From contig CAZHVV010000009.1 in the NCBI GenBank assembly GCA_964536265.1, positions 1 through 23,985 of the forward strand: DNA of 23,985 bases, in the 5' to 3' direction. Position numbers and translations under genes: made by a program. A model generated the notes under the pieces. It made no database searches, had not been told where the DNA came from, and saw nothing but the letters and a program-made list of their open reading frames with translations. The stretch is from JAPUDS01 sp964536265 (GTDB lineage: Bacteria > Patescibacteriota > Saccharimonadia > Saccharimonadales > Saccharimonadaceae). This document shows, piece by piece, positions 6,932 through 15,123 of the stretch (positions within the stretch are counted from its first letter, which is position 1; each line of letters begins with the position of its first letter).

Positions 6932-7462
6932 TTACTTTGCTTCGTTTTGCTTGTGAGAAGCTTCGACAGCCTCGGCTTTGGCAGCCAATTCTGCTTCTTC
7001 AGCGGCTTTCTTCGCGGCTTCAGCCTCAGCAGCTTTGGCAGTCTCTTCAGCAAGTTTTGCTTCTTCTGCTTCTGCAGCTTTGTCATGTACGTCGTTAACA
7101 CCTTCACGGTCGAAGTTAACACTTACAAGACGAGCACTCTTACCAGAACGTTCGCGCAGATAGCTAAGGAAGTTGCGTCGAACTTTCGAACGCTTTGTCA
7201 CTTCAATCTTCAAAACAAGTGGGCTATGGAGCAAGAAGCTTTTCTCTACACCGATACCACTCGTAATCTTACGGACAGTGATACGGCTTGTAACGCTGTT
7301 TTTGCGGTCACAACGGATAACGACACCTTCAAAAATCTGAATACGCTCTTTAGTGCCTTCAGTAATTTTTTGGTGTACACGAACCGTGTCGCCGCTGCGA
7401 ACATCTACGACCTTTTTCTTCATAGATTCTTTGTTGACTTTGTCGATAATAGCAAAACTCAT
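6932..7462 (-). CDS. rplS: 50S ribosomal protein L19 with an Ala/Glu/Lys-rich C-terminal extension
   Basis: L19 sits at the 30S/50S interface. Seen: RSGDTVRVHQKITEGTKERI, IQIFEGVVI, VRKITSGIGVEK and FLLHSPLVLKIEV in family order, with the basic RSKVRRNFLSYLRE end of the conserved core near residue 105. About 60 further residues form a charged, helix-prone tail (repeats such as AAEAEEAKLAEETAKAAEAEAA) that ordinary L19 of about 115 aa lacks; similar low-complexity tails occur on some CPR ribosomal proteins. I prefer ATG 7462; an in-frame GTG at 7474 would add four residues. The gene is monocistronic, with a promoter upstream and an intrinsic terminator downstream. Confidence 0.95.
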   Translation of the reverse strand: MSFAIIDKVNKESMKKKVVDVRSGDTVRVHQKITEGTKERIQIFEGVVIRCDRKNSVTSRITVRKITSGIGVEKSFLLHSPLVLKIEVTKRSKVRRNFLSYLRERSGKSARLVSVNFDREGVNDVHDKAAEAEEAKLAEETAKAAEAEAAKKAAEEAELAAKAEAVEASHKQNEAK

Positions 7463-7475
7463 GAACTCACTCACT

Positions 7476-7506
7476 TTTATAATTTATGTAGTAATTCGAT
7501 TGTCAA
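7476..7506 (-). promoter_or_regulatory. rplS promoter
   Basis: Minus strand TTGACA (7506-7501) with TTATAA or TATAAA about 18-19 nt downstream (around 7482-7476). The leader would be only a few nucleotides. It is back to back with the malic enzyme promoter. Confidence 0.6.
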
Positions 7507-7537
7507 TTGTACCACAACTAACAGCGTATGAAAAGGG

Positions 7538-7543
7538 TATAAT
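7538..7543 (+). promoter_or_regulatory. -10 box (leaderless) of the malic enzyme gene
   Basis: TATAAT ends 6 nt before ATG 7550. The intervening AGAGGA resembles a Shine-Dalgarno site but touches the start codon, too close for normal use. Confidence 0.65.
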
Positions 7544-7549
7544 AGAGGA

Positions 7550-8683
7550 ATGGATTATGACAAACTTGCGCTCGAACTACACAAACAACACAAAGGCAAG
7601 ATAACCATGCGTCTTCGTGATGCGTCGGTTCTCGATAAAACCAAACTAAGCACCTACTATACCCCAGGCGTGGCAGAGGTGAGCCGTCGAATTGCGGCAG
7701 ACGAATCGTTGTTGCCTATTTACACCTGGACGAACAACTTGGTGGCTGTTATCTCTGATGGCTCAGCCGTTTTGGGACTCGGCGATATCGGACCGAAGGC
7801 TTCAATGCCAGTCATGGAAGGGAAAGCGCTACTTTTTAAACACTTCGCCGACATCGACAGTGTTCCAATCACGCTTGACGTACATACAGCTGACGAAATC
7901 GTCGCTACCATCAAGGCGATAGCGCCAAGTTTTGGCGCAATTAACCTCGAGGACATTGCGGCTCCAAAGTGTTTTGAAATCGAAGAACGACTCAAGGCTG
8001 AGCTGGACATTCCAGTCTTCCATGACGACCAACATGGTACGGCAGTTGTCGTACTTGCCGGACTCATAAACGCCATGAAAGTCGTTGGCAAAGAATTGAA
8101 GGACTGTAAAGTAGTTACTATCGGTGCGGGCGCTGCTGGAACGGCAATTATGAAGCTACTCCATAAGTACGGGGTCAGTTCAATTCTCGCCGTCGACAGC
8201 CAGGGGATTATATCTGACGCGCGTGACGACCTGAACGAAGAGAAGCAAGCACTCACGCCCTATCTCGACACCTCTGTGTCTGGAGCCCTTAAAGATGCTT
8301 TGCACGGTGCCGATATATTCATTGGTGTCAGTAAACCAGACTTGCTCACAAAAGAAATGGTCGCAACTATGGCCGAGAACCCTGTTGTTTTTGCCCTCGC
8401 CAACCCTACCCCAGAAATTATGCCCGATGTCGCAAAGGAAGCCGGTGTGGCAGTCATAGCGACAGGACGTAGCGACTTCCCAAACCAGGTTAACAACGCG
8501 CTCGCCTTCCCAGGCATTTTCCGTGGAGCACTCGACAATGGTGTTAAGAAAATTACTGACGACCACAAAATTGCCGCTGCTAAGGCCATCGCTGGCCTGG
8601 TTGAAAATCCAACTGCAGACGAAATCATCCCCTCACCATTCGACAAGCGTGTCGTTCCGACCGTCTCAAGCGTTATTGACTAA
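7550..8683 (+). CDS. NAD(P)-dependent malic enzyme (oxaloacetate-decarboxylating)
   Basis: The enzyme oxidatively decarboxylates malate to pyruvate and CO2, reducing NAD(P)+. Seen: YYTPGVAEVS at 36-45 (catalytic Tyr), SDGSAVLGLGDIGP at 69-82, MEGKALLFK with catalytic K92, NLEDI (E134, D135) and FHDDQHGTA (D159 region) for the divalent metal. A Rossmann loop GAGAAGTA follows at 192-199, then ANPTPEI at 284-290 and ATGRSDFPNQVNN at 304-316. The 377 aa match the short bacterial form without a phosphotransacetylase domain. D216 at the end of the second Rossmann strand hints at NAD rather than NADP, which is inference only. In an organism with little central metabolism it could supply pyruvate and reducing power from host malate. 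Confidence 0.96.
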   Translation: MDYDKLALELHKQHKGKITMRLRDASVLDKTKLSTYYTPGVAEVSRRIAADESLLPIYTWTNNLVAVISDGSAVLGLGDIGPKASMPVMEGKALLFKHFADIDSVPITLDVHTADEIVATIKAIAPSFGAINLEDIAAPKCFEIEERLKAELDIPVFHDDQHGTAVVVLAGLINAMKVVGKELKDCKVVTIGAGAAGTAIMKLLHKYGVSSILAVDSQGIISDARDDLNEEKQALTPYLDTSVSGALKDALHGADIFIGVSKPDLLTKEMVATMAENPVVFALANPTPEIMPDVAKEAGVAVIATGRSDFPNQVNNALAFPGIFRGALDNGVKKITDDHKIAAAKAIAGLVENPTADEIIPSPFDKRVVPTVSSVID

Positions 8684-8698
8684 TATATATCCTTGTGA

Positions 8699-8704
8699 TA
8701 TAAT
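8699..8704 (+). promoter_or_regulatory. extended -10 promoter (leaderless) of the 89-aa gene
   Basis: TGATATAAT (8696-8704) is an extended -10 element ending 6 nt before ATG 8711. The intergenic space after the malic enzyme stop is only 27 nt. Confidence 0.65.
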
Positions 8705-8710
8705 AAACAT

Positions 8711-8980
8711 ATGACACCTGGTATCGGTAATTTTCGTAATCCAGAAAACGACGCAGCAATTGCAGCTGCTGTGCGTGGAGATTATTCTCTGATTGAATCT
8801 CAAAATGCGGTACGCCGAGAGCAAGTTGAGGGAGACCTAGCGGAACTGCAGCAGATAGCGGAACAACATGCCGCAAGATATGCAGATCCTCGTATCGGTC
8901 GACAATTCTTAGACAGCGCAGCACACACAGAACGCTTGGTTAGAGAAGCTCTTAACAGGGACACACCTCCAAACCGCTAG
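8711..8980 (+). CDS. 89-aa hypothetical protein
   Basis: I do not recognise this protein. It is soluble and mostly helical in appearance: after a short N-terminus (MTPGIGNFRNPEN) come charged, Ala/Glu/Gln/Arg-rich stretches such as QNAVRREQVEGDLAELQQIA and AAHTERLVREALNR, suggesting a short coiled-coil. No membrane segment or signal peptide is present. An extended -10 box 6 nt before ATG supports a real gene. Its TAG stop overlaps the TAG stop of the convergent pilB gene in a shared CTAG (8977-8980), so the two mRNAs must overlap at their 3' ends. Confidence 0.65.
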   Translation: MTPGIGNFRNPENDAAIAAAVRGDYSLIESQNAVRREQVEGDLAELQQIAEQHAARYADPRIGRQFLDSAAHTERLVREALNRDTPPNR

Positions 8981-10596
8981 AGAACTCTGTTGATTTCTTC
9001 AAGGGTAGTTTCGCCGCGGAGGACTTTGAGAAGGCCGTCTTGCATCATAGTTAGCATGCCTTGTTGTTTGGCAGCATTTTCAATTTCAGAAACACTGATA
9101 TCGGCAAGTTCACCACGAATAAATTTCTGTATTTGCTCATCGACGACCAACTGTTCAAAAATCATAATCCTACCCCTATAACCAAATGGCGAATCTTCGC
9201 TTGAACCTGGTTTATAGAGTTGCATAGTATCGAGGTTTGGAGCATCAATACCATTTGGCAGCTCGCCGAGATTGTCGCGAATCCATTGTTTTGTCGCGTC
9301 ATCTGGCTGGTAGGCTTGTTTTGTCGCGTCGTCTAGGCGTCGTACGAGACGTTGCGCAATAACAAGTCGGATAGCATTCGAGAAGATAGGATTTTGGCCA
9401 ATCATGTCGACCATACGCGAGAATGCAGCTGCAGCCGATGATGCATGAAAGGTTGTCAGAACGAGATGACCAGTAATAGATGCTTGAATAGCTGTCTTTG
9501 CAGTGTCGGAATCACGAATCTCACCTATCATCACGACATCTGGGTCAAGACGTAGGACAGCACGCAAGTTGTCAGCGAATGTCTTACCTGCATTTGTATC
9601 GACTGGTATTTGAACTACGCCAGGTACGGCAATCTCAACTGGATCTTCAAGTGTAATGATTTTGCGCGATGGACTATTGAGCGCGTTGATAATGCTGTAG
9701 AGGGTCGTTGATTTACCCGAGCCAGTTGGTCCGACAACCATCACCATACCGTGTGGATGTGAAACTATTTCCTCTACGTTTTGTTGTCGTGCAGGATCAA
9801 ACCCAAGCCGTTCAATACTCAGTAGAGTTTCGTCAAAGTTAAACAGACGCAAAACAACATCCATACCGTAAGTTGTCATAACAGTCTCGATACGCATATT
9901 GACTGTTTTCCCAGGAGTTATGGCCGACTCTCGTTGCATATGTCCTGTTTGAGCGTCAGTTGAGGCTGTAGAAATATTTGCTCGAGACGCAAGTGCCCCT
10001 ATGAGAACTCTGTATTTTTCGTGTGTCACTTCCGCAACTGGGTGTAACGTCCCGTCGACACGCAGACGAATCCGTACATTGTCGTGCTGGCATTCCATAT
10101 GAACATCACTTGCATTCAGTTTGTCAGCCTGATCGATGATATAGTCAAGAATTTTGTCGCTACCAACGGTGTCTAGTGTGTCAGAAACAGCACGTATAGT
10201 TTCGCTATCACCCTCTTTTGCAATCTTGACATCGTCGTATGTCACTTCACGCGGGGGGTCATACCGCGTCATGTAGTCGCGAAAGCCCATATTGCTAATA
10301 AGATAAAAGGCTATACCCTTGCCTTCGTTACTGTATTGTTGCTCCATAGCACGCATAACTGACTGCGGTGTCGTTGATGTCACTCCAAATATAGCGTTTC
10401 GTTCATCTGTTCCAGCCTGCAAGGGGACAAGTTTGCCATCGTACATGGCCTTAATATCCAAAACATTCGGTACGAGCGGGGCCGAGAGGGACATATCTCG
10501 AGTATCAACATATTGCAAACCTAAGAGTGCGGCGCGTTGCTGGGTGGAGCGCTCGTCTTGTTCACGATACCGACGGGCCTGATCATCATCATTCAT
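8977..10596 (-). CDS. pilB: type IV pilus assembly / GspE-family secretion ATPase (PilB-like)
   Basis: A hexameric ATPase of this family powers pilin assembly at the inner membrane. Seen: a GspE N-terminal-like domain (about 20-110), linker and N2 domain with DKILDYIIDQADKLNASDVH (147-166) and IRLRVDGTL, Walker A GPTGSGKST at 289-297, Asp box TLEDPVE at 315-321, Walker B DPDVVMIGEIRD at 351-362, and His box TGHLVLTTFHA at 375-385. The tetracysteine zinc module of most PilB/GspE proteins is missing: the RLCxxC position reads RRLDDATKQ and the later Cys pair reads SSEDSPFGYRGR. TACAAT preceded by TGC lies 8 nt before ATG 10596, a near-leaderless start. No other pilus genes are in the window. 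Confidence 0.93.
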   Translation of the reverse strand: MNDDDQARRYREQDERSTQQRAALLGLQYVDTRDMSLSAPLVPNVLDIKAMYDGKLVPLQAGTDERNAIFGVTSTTPQSVMRAMEQQYSNEGKGIAFYLISNMGFRDYMTRYDPPREVTYDDVKIAKEGDSETIRAVSDTLDTVGSDKILDYIIDQADKLNASDVHMECQHDNVRIRLRVDGTLHPVAEVTHEKYRVLIGALASRANISTASTDAQTGHMQRESAITPGKTVNMRIETVMTTYGMDVVLRLFNFDETLLSIERLGFDPARQQNVEEIVSHPHGMVMVVGPTGSGKSTTLYSIINALNSPSRKIITLEDPVEIAVPGVVQIPVDTNAGKTFADNLRAVLRLDPDVVMIGEIRDSDTAKTAIQASITGHLVLTTFHASSAAAAFSRMVDMIGQNPIFSNAIRLVIAQRLVRRLDDATKQAYQPDDATKQWIRDNLGELPNGIDAPNLDTMQLYKPGSSEDSPFGYRGRIMIFEQLVVDEQIQKFIRGELADISVSEIENAAKQQGMLTMMQDGLLKVLRGETTLEEINRVL

Positions 10597-10604
10597 TGTC
10601 TCTC

Positions 10605-10610
10605 ATTGTA
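10605..10610 (-). promoter_or_regulatory. extended -10 box of pilB
   Basis: TGC-TACAAT on the minus strand with 8 nt to ATG 10596; the leader would be absent or one to two nucleotides long. It is divergent from the methyltransferase gene about 70 nt away. Confidence 0.6.
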
Positions 10611-10665
10611 GCAGATAGCATAAGCCTTTTACACTAGTACTATGCAGAAATAGCGCAACGTACGA

Positions 10666-10676
10666 TACACTATAAC
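10666..10676 (+). promoter_or_regulatory. -10 region of the SpoU methyltransferase gene
   Basis: TACACT (10666-10671) overlaps TATAAC (10671-10676); ATG 10681 follows 9 or 4 nt later. No Shine-Dalgarno site is present. Near-leaderless arrangement. Confidence 0.5.
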
Positions 10677-10680
10677 CACT

Positions 10681-11166
10681 ATGTCCTCAATCATTGTTAT
10701 TGCTCACAATATCCGCTCCACGCACAATGTTGGTGCGATTTTCCGCTCGTGTGATGGATTTGGCATTGAGAGCATTGTCTTGAGCGGCTATAGTCCCTAC
10801 CCGTCATTACCGAAAGATACGCGTCTGCCACACCTTCGTGAAAAGATTAGTGGTCAAATTCACAAAACTGCACTCGGTGCTGAAATGACAGTACCATTCA
10901 CCTACTCACCCCGACCACCCCTTCAGGAGCTAAAGCAGGCAGGCTATACGTTGGTAGCACTTGAGCAAGCAACGACAAGTATCCCCCTCAACGCATACAC
11001 TGTTCATGGAAAGATTGCTCTACTTCTTGGTGAAGAAGTAGAGGGAATAACTCCAGAGTTACTCGCTCAATGTGATGATATCGTCGAAATTCCGATGCAT
11101 GGTCATAAAGAATCGTTCAACGTCAGCGTTGCGTGTGGTATTGCGCTCTACGCCCTCACTCAATAG
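10681..11166 (+). CDS. SpoU/TrmH-family RNA 2'-O-methyltransferase
   Basis: A SPOUT-fold methyltransferase that uses S-adenosylmethionine to 2'-O-methylate tRNA or rRNA ribose. The three SpoU motifs are present: motif 1 HNIRSTHNVGAIFRSCDGFG (9-28) with the N and R residues typical of the family, motif 2 LLLGEEVEGITPELL, and motif 3 IPMHGHKESFNVSVACGIAL with the SFNVSVA core. At 161 aa it is a minimal catalytic domain like TrmL, without the L30e-like RNA-binding domain of RlmB. The substrate cannot be assigned from sequence alone. It is followed 35 nt later by the CAP-domain gene on the same strand, which has its own -10 box. Confidence 0.93.
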   Translation: MSSIIVIAHNIRSTHNVGAIFRSCDGFGIESIVLSGYSPYPSLPKDTRLPHLREKISGQIHKTALGAEMTVPFTYSPRPPLQELKQAGYTLVALEQATTSIPLNAYTVHGKIALLLGEEVEGITPELLAQCDDIVEIPMHGHKESFNVSVACGIALYALTQ

Positions 11167-11183
11167 TTTGATACCTGTTATGC

Positions 11184-11189
11184 TACAAT
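11184..11189 (+). promoter_or_regulatory. extended -10 box of the CAP-domain gene
   Basis: TGC-TACAAT (11181-11189) lies 12 nt before ATG 11202, giving a predicted leader of only about 6 nt. Confidence 0.5.
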
Positions 11190-11201
11190 GGCTATAGGCC
11201 T

Positions 11202-12185
11202 ATGGCAAAACTCACACACACTGAACGATTTCATATCTCGCGTCTGTTTTTATTTAGCATCTTAGCTGTTGCAATACTTCTTGCTCGTGGTGAAATTCAC
11301 GGGGCATCGGGCTTTGCCTATAACAAACAGGTGCTTGCATATGCAACAAATATGACACGTGATGAGCTACTGTCATCGGCAAATGCGTCGCGTTCGGCAA
11401 ATGGACTAGTGGCACTAACACTTAACGCAAAACTGAACAATTCAGCCCAAGCGAAAGCGCAACACATGATTGATTATAACTATTGGGCGCATATTGCACC
11501 GGACGGGACACAGCCATGGTTTTTCTTCACACAAGCAGGCTACGCGTATATTGGCGCGGGTGAGAATCTTGCCTATGGTTTTGCAAATGGCAGTGAAGTT
11601 ACATCGGCATGGATGAACAGTCCGACTCATAAGGCAAATATTTTGGGCGACTATGTAGATGTTGGATTTGGTATTGCAAATAGTGCTACCTACCAAGATG
11701 GTGAAAATACTGTGGTCGTCGCACATTATGGCAAGCCACAAACCGTGACACAATCAACGCCAGTACCAGCAAAAACGCCCACACCAAGCGAGATACCAAC
11801 CAGTACTGCGCCGTCAACACCCGCGCCAGACAGCCCAGCACCCACTACTAGCGAGCCTGCGACCGTCGCTGAACCAGATACTAGCAATGTAACAGAAGAT
11901 ACGGTAACAAAAGCAGCAGAAGTGCCTGTTGCTACACAAGATACAACAAGGAACGTCACTGCATGGGAACAGCTCACCAGTGGCAAGGCTCCTTTGTTAA
12001 TTACTCTAAGTCTGGGTCTCGTAGTAACAGCAACAGCAGGCTTCTTGTTTACTCATCGATCATTCGCTCGACACTTATTTGCCGATGGCAAGAAGTTCGC
12101 ACTTCACCACCCGCTACTTGATATCACTGCAGTCGGCTTTACGGTGGGTATCGTGCTCACAACTACTATCGGAAAACTACTCTAG
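11202..12185 (+). CDS. membrane-anchored CAP (SCP/PR1-like) domain surface protein
   Basis: 327 aa. An N-terminal hydrophobic segment (15-28) acts as a signal or anchor. A CAP domain follows at about 55-177, with NYWAHIAPDG (H97), GAGENLAYGF (E121), SPTHKANIL (H143) and YVDVGFGI; the two His and one Glu match the conserved cavity residues. A Pro/Thr/Ser-rich linker (about 180-225) resembles surface-exposed stalks. Two C-terminal hydrophobic segments lie at about 264-284 and 305-322. The CAP domain should be extracellular, tethered at both ends. Bacterial CAP proteins (YkwD-like) are poorly understood. In an epibiont it could act at the host contact surface, which is inference. Its TAG stop is 1 nt from the convergent dnaE stop. 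Confidence 0.88.
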   Translation: MAKLTHTERFHISRLFLFSILAVAILLARGEIHGASGFAYNKQVLAYATNMTRDELLSSANASRSANGLVALTLNAKLNNSAQAKAQHMIDYNYWAHIAPDGTQPWFFFTQAGYAYIGAGENLAYGFANGSEVTSAWMNSPTHKANILGDYVDVGFGIANSATYQDGENTVVVAHYGKPQTVTQSTPVPAKTPTPSEIPTSTAPSTPAPDSPAPTTSEPATVAEPDTSNVTEDTVTKAAEVPVATQDTTRNVTAWEQLTSGKAPLLITLSLGLVVTATAGFLFTHRSFARHLFADGKKFALHHPLLDITAVGFTVGIVLTTTIGKLL

Positions 12186-12186
12186 G

Positions 12187-15105
12187 TTATCGAATCACGA
12201 CACATTCTTGACCATACATAGTGGCGATTGTTGTCGCGAGTTCATCAGAAAGCGCAACCAAAAATGGCAAACGAAGTGCTGACTTTTTCTCGCCTTCGCC
12301 AAGGACCAAGACAATCTCGCTGTCTCCTGGATATTTATTGAGACACTGTTTTAGCTCAAATAATGTCTCGTGGTCATCTGGATTTTTGACGTGAACATAT
12401 AGCTTCTTCGGTGTTTCATCAACTGGTGTATAGACCGTGTTTGAAGGTTCAATAACTTTCGCTGCAAGACTATCGTCCTTTTTGCGTGCTTTCGGCCCTT
12501 TCATCTTTTTCCCAGTACTGGTGTAATTGTCCAGTTCATCATTGGTAACAAGTGTTATTTCATCAGCTATCACTTTTGCTTCTCCTATAGAGTTTCCTTG
12601 ACGATCGGTTGTGGAGACTTTTCCGCTCACTCGCACCACACAGTCTTGCACAAGTGATTCACCTAGTTCTTCAAAAAGCTTCGGAAATACTATCACTTCG
12701 CCTTCACCGGTTTTGTCTTCAATCCGTAAAAATGCCATTTTACTGCCACTCTTCGTAACGATTGAGCGAATTGTACTGACAACTCCACCGATAACCACCG
12801 CGCGTTTATCGTGGTCGGTCGTGAGGCTGCTGAGTGCGACCGTTTGTTCGGCAAAGTAATCATCATAGCGGTCAAGTGGATGTGCACTGAGGTAAAGACC
12901 TAGCAGCTCTCGCTCCCATTGTAATCGTTCTCGCTCATGATGTTGTTCAGGCGCAGTCTCAAGCTGCATTTCTGGTATGCTTACTGCCTCTGCCAAGCCA
13001 CCAAATAAGTCCGCCTGGTTCGTGTTGGCTTCTTTTTGCATACGGGATGCATATGCGACGATTGTATCGAGGTTGAAAAGGAGATCCGAGCGAGTAGCAA
13101 ATGCGTCGAATGCACCAGACTTAATAAGTGAATCCCACGCCTTACGGTTAAATCGTGATGGTGATACACGACGAGCAAAATCACCAATACTCGTAAACTT
13201 CCCGTCTTGGTCACGCGCACGTAGAATCTCTTCAACAGCCCCTGTCCCAACACCTTTAACTGCAGCCATGCCGAAACGAATTTTCTGTTCATTTGGTACG
13301 ATAGCGAATTCAACGAATGACTGGTTAATATCAGGTGACATCACGGTTAATCCCGAATGGCGACACTCTGTAATCTCAATCGCCAACCGCTCAACATCGT
13401 CTTGATCACTTGTCATTAGCGCTGCCATAAACGCGTCAGGGTAATGTGCTTTCAGATATGCCGTCCAATACGCAATAAGGGCATAGCAAGCGGCGTGGGA
13501 CTTGTTGAAACAATACGCGGCAAAGTCTTCGAGTTGTTTCCAGAACCGCTCCATCAGGTCCTTGTCGATACCTGAGTGACTTGCTCCACCCTCAATCATT
13601 TTGTCTTTCATCTTCGCCATCAACTCGGCGTTCTTTTTACCAATTGCTTTGCGTAGTGTGTCCGCCTCACCACCAGTGAAACCGCACACTTCCTTGGAGA
13701 TTTGCATGACTTGCTCTTGATATACCAATACGCCATAGGTATTTTCGAGGGCATTTTTCATAGTGTCATGTGGATACACAATCTTCTTCTCACCATGTTT
13801 CCGCTTGATAAATTCGTCAATGAACTGCATCGGACCCGGACGGTACAACGCCACCATCGCAATAATATCGTCAAACACGCTTGGTTTTAGCTCTTTCAAA
13901 TAACGCTTCATTCCTGCTGACTCAAGTTGGAAAACACCTGTTGTGTCACCACGTTGGAAAAGCTCATATGTTTTAAGGTCATCAAGCGGTAGCGTGCCAA
14001 GGTCAATGTCGTTTTTATACACTTTCTTGATGATACGAAGGGCATTTTTGATAATAGAAAGGTTGGAGAGGCCCAAAAAGTCCATCTTCAACAGACCCAG
14101 TTCTTCAATTGGACCCATCGGATATTGTGTCGCCACGACCCCCTTTTGTGCCATTTCGAGCGGAGCGAATTTAACAATATCATCTGGCGCAATCACAACA
14201 CCGGCAGCATGAACACCGTGTGAGCGGATAGTACCTTCAAGCCGAATTGCGTAATCAATCACTTTTTTTGCCATCGGGTTGGTATCGTACTCTTTTTTCA
14301 AGTCTGGGTCGTCTTGAATACTTTTAGAGAGTAGAATGTGCCGTCCCTGGACTGGTGGTGGAATGAGTTTTGCAAGACGATCAGCATCACCATATGGCAT
14401 CTGTAAGACACGCGCAACGTCACGAATTGCTGCACGAGCTGCCATCTTGCCAAATGTCGTGATGTTAGCCACGCGATTCGTCCCATATTTCTCAACACAA
14501 TATTGAATAACCTCATCGCGACGAGTATCTTGAATATCAATATCAAAGTCTGGCATCGAAATACGATCTGGGTTCAAAAAACGCTCAAACAGCAGGTCGT
14601 AATGCAGCGGGTCAAGCTCGGTAATACGAATTGAATAGGCGATGATTGAACCTGCTCCTGAACCGCGACCAGGCCCAAAGATGATACCGCGATCTTTTCC
14701 CCAGTTGATGAAATCCTGGACAATCAAAAAATAACCATTGAAGCCCATACGGTCAATAACGCCCAACTCATAATCGGCTCGTTCAATAACTGGAGCAGAC
14801 AGGAGGGCACGTGCTTTGGTTTCATCAAACTTTGCTGCCTCCTCAGGCGTTTTGCCAGCATACCGCCATACAAGACCGCGCCATACAAGGCTATGAAGAT
14901 ATGTCTTCTCATTCATTCCTTTTGGAACAGGAAAAGTCGGAATGAGGATTTTGCCAAACTCAAGCTCAACATTGCAGCGGTCGGCAATGACTTTCGTGTT
15001 CGTAATGATGTCAGGGTGTTTATCTCCCCATCGTTCAATAACGTCTTTTGGATCTGTGACATGCAGATGAAATTCTTTCAGTGACATTCTGTCTTCATCT
15101 GACAA
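12187..15105 (-). CDS. dnaE: DNA polymerase III alpha subunit DnaE, polymerase/OB part (downstream of in-frame TGA)
   Basis: This is the replicative polymerase core, in the same frame as the PHP part upstream and separated from it only by TGA 15126-15124. From TTG 15105 it is 972 aa: GPGRGSGAGS at 144-153, catalytic PDFDIDI with D186, D188 and D190, the finger and helix-hairpin-helix regions, an OB-fold at about 740-830 (VVIGGVVSTIRSIVTKSGSK) and a tau-binding-like C-terminal domain. Spliced to the PHP part, the product would be about 1214 aa, a normal DnaE1 length. If translated separately, the likely starts are TTG 15105, with GGAG 5 nt upstream, or ATG 15087. It converges on the CAP-domain gene with 1 nt between stops. 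Confidence 0.93.
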   Translation of the reverse strand: MSDEDRMSLKEFHLHVTDPKDVIERWGDKHPDIITNTKVIADRCNVELEFGKILIPTFPVPKGMNEKTYLHSLVWRGLVWRYAGKTPEEAAKFDETKARALLSAPVIERADYELGVIDRMGFNGYFLIVQDFINWGKDRGIIFGPGRGSGAGSIIAYSIRITELDPLHYDLLFERFLNPDRISMPDFDIDIQDTRRDEVIQYCVEKYGTNRVANITTFGKMAARAAIRDVARVLQMPYGDADRLAKLIPPPVQGRHILLSKSIQDDPDLKKEYDTNPMAKKVIDYAIRLEGTIRSHGVHAAGVVIAPDDIVKFAPLEMAQKGVVATQYPMGPIEELGLLKMDFLGLSNLSIIKNALRIIKKVYKNDIDLGTLPLDDLKTYELFQRGDTTGVFQLESAGMKRYLKELKPSVFDDIIAMVALYRPGPMQFIDEFIKRKHGEKKIVYPHDTMKNALENTYGVLVYQEQVMQISKEVCGFTGGEADTLRKAIGKKNAELMAKMKDKMIEGGASHSGIDKDLMERFWKQLEDFAAYCFNKSHAACYALIAYWTAYLKAHYPDAFMAALMTSDQDDVERLAIEITECRHSGLTVMSPDINQSFVEFAIVPNEQKIRFGMAAVKGVGTGAVEEILRARDQDGKFTSIGDFARRVSPSRFNRKAWDSLIKSGAFDAFATRSDLLFNLDTIVAYASRMQKEANTNQADLFGGLAEAVSIPEMQLETAPEQHHERERLQWERELLGLYLSAHPLDRYDDYFAEQTVALSSLTTDHDKRAVVIGGVVSTIRSIVTKSGSKMAFLRIEDKTGEGEVIVFPKLFEELGESLVQDCVVRVSGKVSTTDRQGNSIGEAKVIADEITLVTNDELDNYTSTGKKMKGPKARKKDDSLAAKVIEPSNTVYTPVDETPKKLYVHVKNPDDHETLFELKQCLNKYPGDSEIVLVLGEGEKKSALRLPFLVALSDELATTIATMYGQECVVIR

Positions 15106-15123
15106 ATACGCTCCAGTACCAAG

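Noticed and set aside
7463..7474. GTG start four codons upstream for rplS
   Set aside because: It overlaps the likely transcription start; ATG 7462 fits better, although the difference cannot be settled from sequence.
6902..7531. 209-codon open frame antisense to rplS, rich in Phe, Ser, Leu and Cys
   Set aside because: It mirrors the Ala/Glu/Lys-rich rplS tail; composition is explained by the opposite strand and there is no promoter or family match.
7720..8256. 178-codon open frame antisense to the malic enzyme
   Set aside because: A shadow of a well-conserved gene, with no recognisable motif or initiation signal.
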